A DNA stretch of 47,328 nucleotides from Microcaldota archaeon (lineage in GTDB: Archaea > Micrarchaeota > Micrarchaeia > Micrarchaeales > CABMGC01). Made by a program: the position numbers and the translations under genes. This document shows, in pieces, positions 46,250-47,328 of this stretch. The number at the start of each line of letters is the position of its first letter. Positions within the stretch are counted from its first letter, which is position 1. The DNA lies in assembly GCA_023256495.1 (NCBI GenBank), contig JAGDXY010000026.1, forward strand, positions 1 through 47,328, given 5' to 3'. Below the pieces are notes generated by a model. That model had not been told where the DNA came from. It saw only the letters and a program-made list of their open reading frames with translations, and searched no databases.

Positions 46250-46253
46250 ATTA

Positions 46254-46415
46254 TCAATCCTTTATTCTAAGCTTTTGATGTCTCCAATCTCTTGCATGTA
46301 TATTATAATATACTCTCCTGTGCTTTCTTAGCATCGCCAATAATGGTAATCTATCTCTAGATTGTCTCAACATATGAATTAATCTCCTTTTTTTCATAAA
46401 AGACTTTTTGCTCAA
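46254..46415 (-). CDS. Ribosomal protein eL39 (absent from supplied track; TTG start)
   Basis: Translated by hand: (M)SKKSFMKKRRLIHMLRQSRDRLPLLAMLRKHRRVYYNIHARDWRHQKLRIKD; between eL31 and PDCD5-like gene. Confidence 0.88.
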   Translation of the reverse strand: MSKKSFMKKRRLIHMLRQSRDRLPLLAMLRKHRRVYYNIHARDWRHQKLRIKD

Positions 46416-46424
46416 GATAACACC

Positions 46425-46730
46425 TCATTTATGTTTAAATTCAATCTTAGGCTCTGGCCTAGAAGAGAGCTTTAGTAATATCTCTTTAAGCTCATCTTCA
46501 CTTAGCATTCTATTTAATCTATTTGCTTGAATATTTGCAACCAATATATTTAATACAGTTTTATATAGTTCATAATTTGCAAGCTTGACATTCATAAGTC
46601 TCTCATATGCCTTTGGAGTTAGATATTTTCTAACTATGCTTAGCAAGCTCTGCTCCTCTTCTAATTCTTTTAATCTTTTTTTCAATGCTTTATCTAATTC
46701 CTTATCGTTTTCATCCATCTTCTCATGCAC
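46425..46730 (-). CDS. PDCD5-like DNA-binding protein
   Basis: EEQSLLSIVRKYLTPKAYERLMNVKLANYELYKTVLNILVANIQANRLNRMLSEDELKEIL. Confidence 0.88.
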   Translation of the reverse strand: MHEKMDENDKELDKALKKRLKELEEEQSLLSIVRKYLTPKAYERLMNVKLANYELYKTVLNILVANIQANRLNRMLSEDELKEILLKLSSRPEPKIEFKHK

Positions 46731-47148
46731 CTTTTGCCAATTCGTTTGCTATATGATCTAAAAAGCTTTTTCCTGCTGGTGTTACTACTCTGCCACCTTT
46801 TACTTTAGTCACAAAACCTGCTTTTTCTAGTTCATTCAATGCATCTCTTATTATGCTACCACCTGCCTTATAATGGTGGTGATGTATATAAGCAACATGT
46901 CTTTTTCTATTTCCATATCTTGTTCTCAATCTAGATACTCCTATAGGCCCATTTAGATATATTGTTCTAAGCAATGATGCACTTCTTACATACCAAAAGT
47001 CTTTATCACTTGGTGGTCTCTCTCTACCTGCACCACTCTTTACGAAATCTACATACTCTGGTTTGCTTATCTTTTCTTTTAGAAGCTCAGCTACTCTTTT
47101 TATTAGTAATTGTGGGTCTACATCTTTAACATTAGCCATAAGAATCAA
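46723..47148 (-). CDS. Ribosomal protein eS19
   Basis: KPEYVDFVKSGAGRERPPSDKDFWYVRSASLLRTIYLNGPIGVSRLRTRYGNRKRHVAYIHHHHYKAGGSIIRDALNELEKAGFV. Confidence 0.95.
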   Translation of the reverse strand: MILMANVKDVDPQLLIKRVAELLKEKISKPEYVDFVKSGAGRERPPSDKDFWYVRSASLLRTIYLNGPIGVSRLRTRYGNRKRHVAYIHHHHYKAGGSIIRDALNELEKAGFVTKVKGGRVVTPAGKSFLDHIANELAKGA

Positions 47149-47263
47149 CTTAGAAGACTAAATATTATTTATCTTAATAAGTTATAAATATATTTCTCTT
47201 TTAGTTTTTGATTTTTAATAAAAAGAAAAGATATAAATATCAGAAAAAGCATAATTAATATTA

Positions 47264-47328
47264 ATGAATGATGTACCAGATAAAATTAAAAACGCATTTG
47301 AAAATATTAAAAATATAATACCTTTTCC
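47264..47328 (+). CDS. Start of an unidentified ORF (truncated by window)
   Basis: MNDVPDKIKNAFENIKNIIPF... open to the window edge, with TATA-like sequence upstream. Confidence 0.4.
   Translation, partial: MNDVPDKIKNAFENIKNIIPF

Overview
Gene-dense, AT-rich archaeal chromosome window, probably from a DPANN/ARMAN-type (Micrarchaeota/Parvarchaeota-like) lineage. This lineage call is inference from small, overlapping genes, the archaeal information-processing gene set and a divergent archaeal 16S. Left to right it contains: the 5' ~357 nt of a 16S rRNA (minus strand); tRNA-Gly; SMC, signal peptidase and site-2 protease; an S-layer protein with a surface-protein neighbourhood; an M1 aminopeptidase; Hjc; a stand-alone NFACT-R protein; a long pilin-signal adhesin ending in a Hint (hedgehog/intein-like) domain; CysS; a second pilin-signal protein with a LamG-like domain; tRNA-Ala and the CCA-adding enzyme; a Fap7/AK6-like kinase; Trm1; RtcB; a tRNA-Leu with a 10-nt T-loop insertion; a C39-like peptidase; fibrillarin; SOD; and a ferredoxin. 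These are followed by a remodelled ribosomal cluster (L12-L10-L1 joined to an spc-type cluster ending in Rpp29), then prefoldin alpha, FtsY, a CpaF/TadA-type ATPase, and aIF6/L31e/L39e/PDCD5/S19e. The most interesting observations are: (1) the pilin-signal adhesin with a C-terminal Hint domain, including a Cys-rich cassette bracketed by 50-bp in-frame direct repeats; (2) the tRNA-Leu T-loop insertion, which fits a relaxed bulge-helix-loop intron and lies next to rtcB; (3) structurally compensated 16S primer-site changes that predict a partner change in the central pseudoknot; (4) a minimal NFACT-R protein without its NFACT-N domain. All calls come from reading the sequence and motif recognition; no database search was run.
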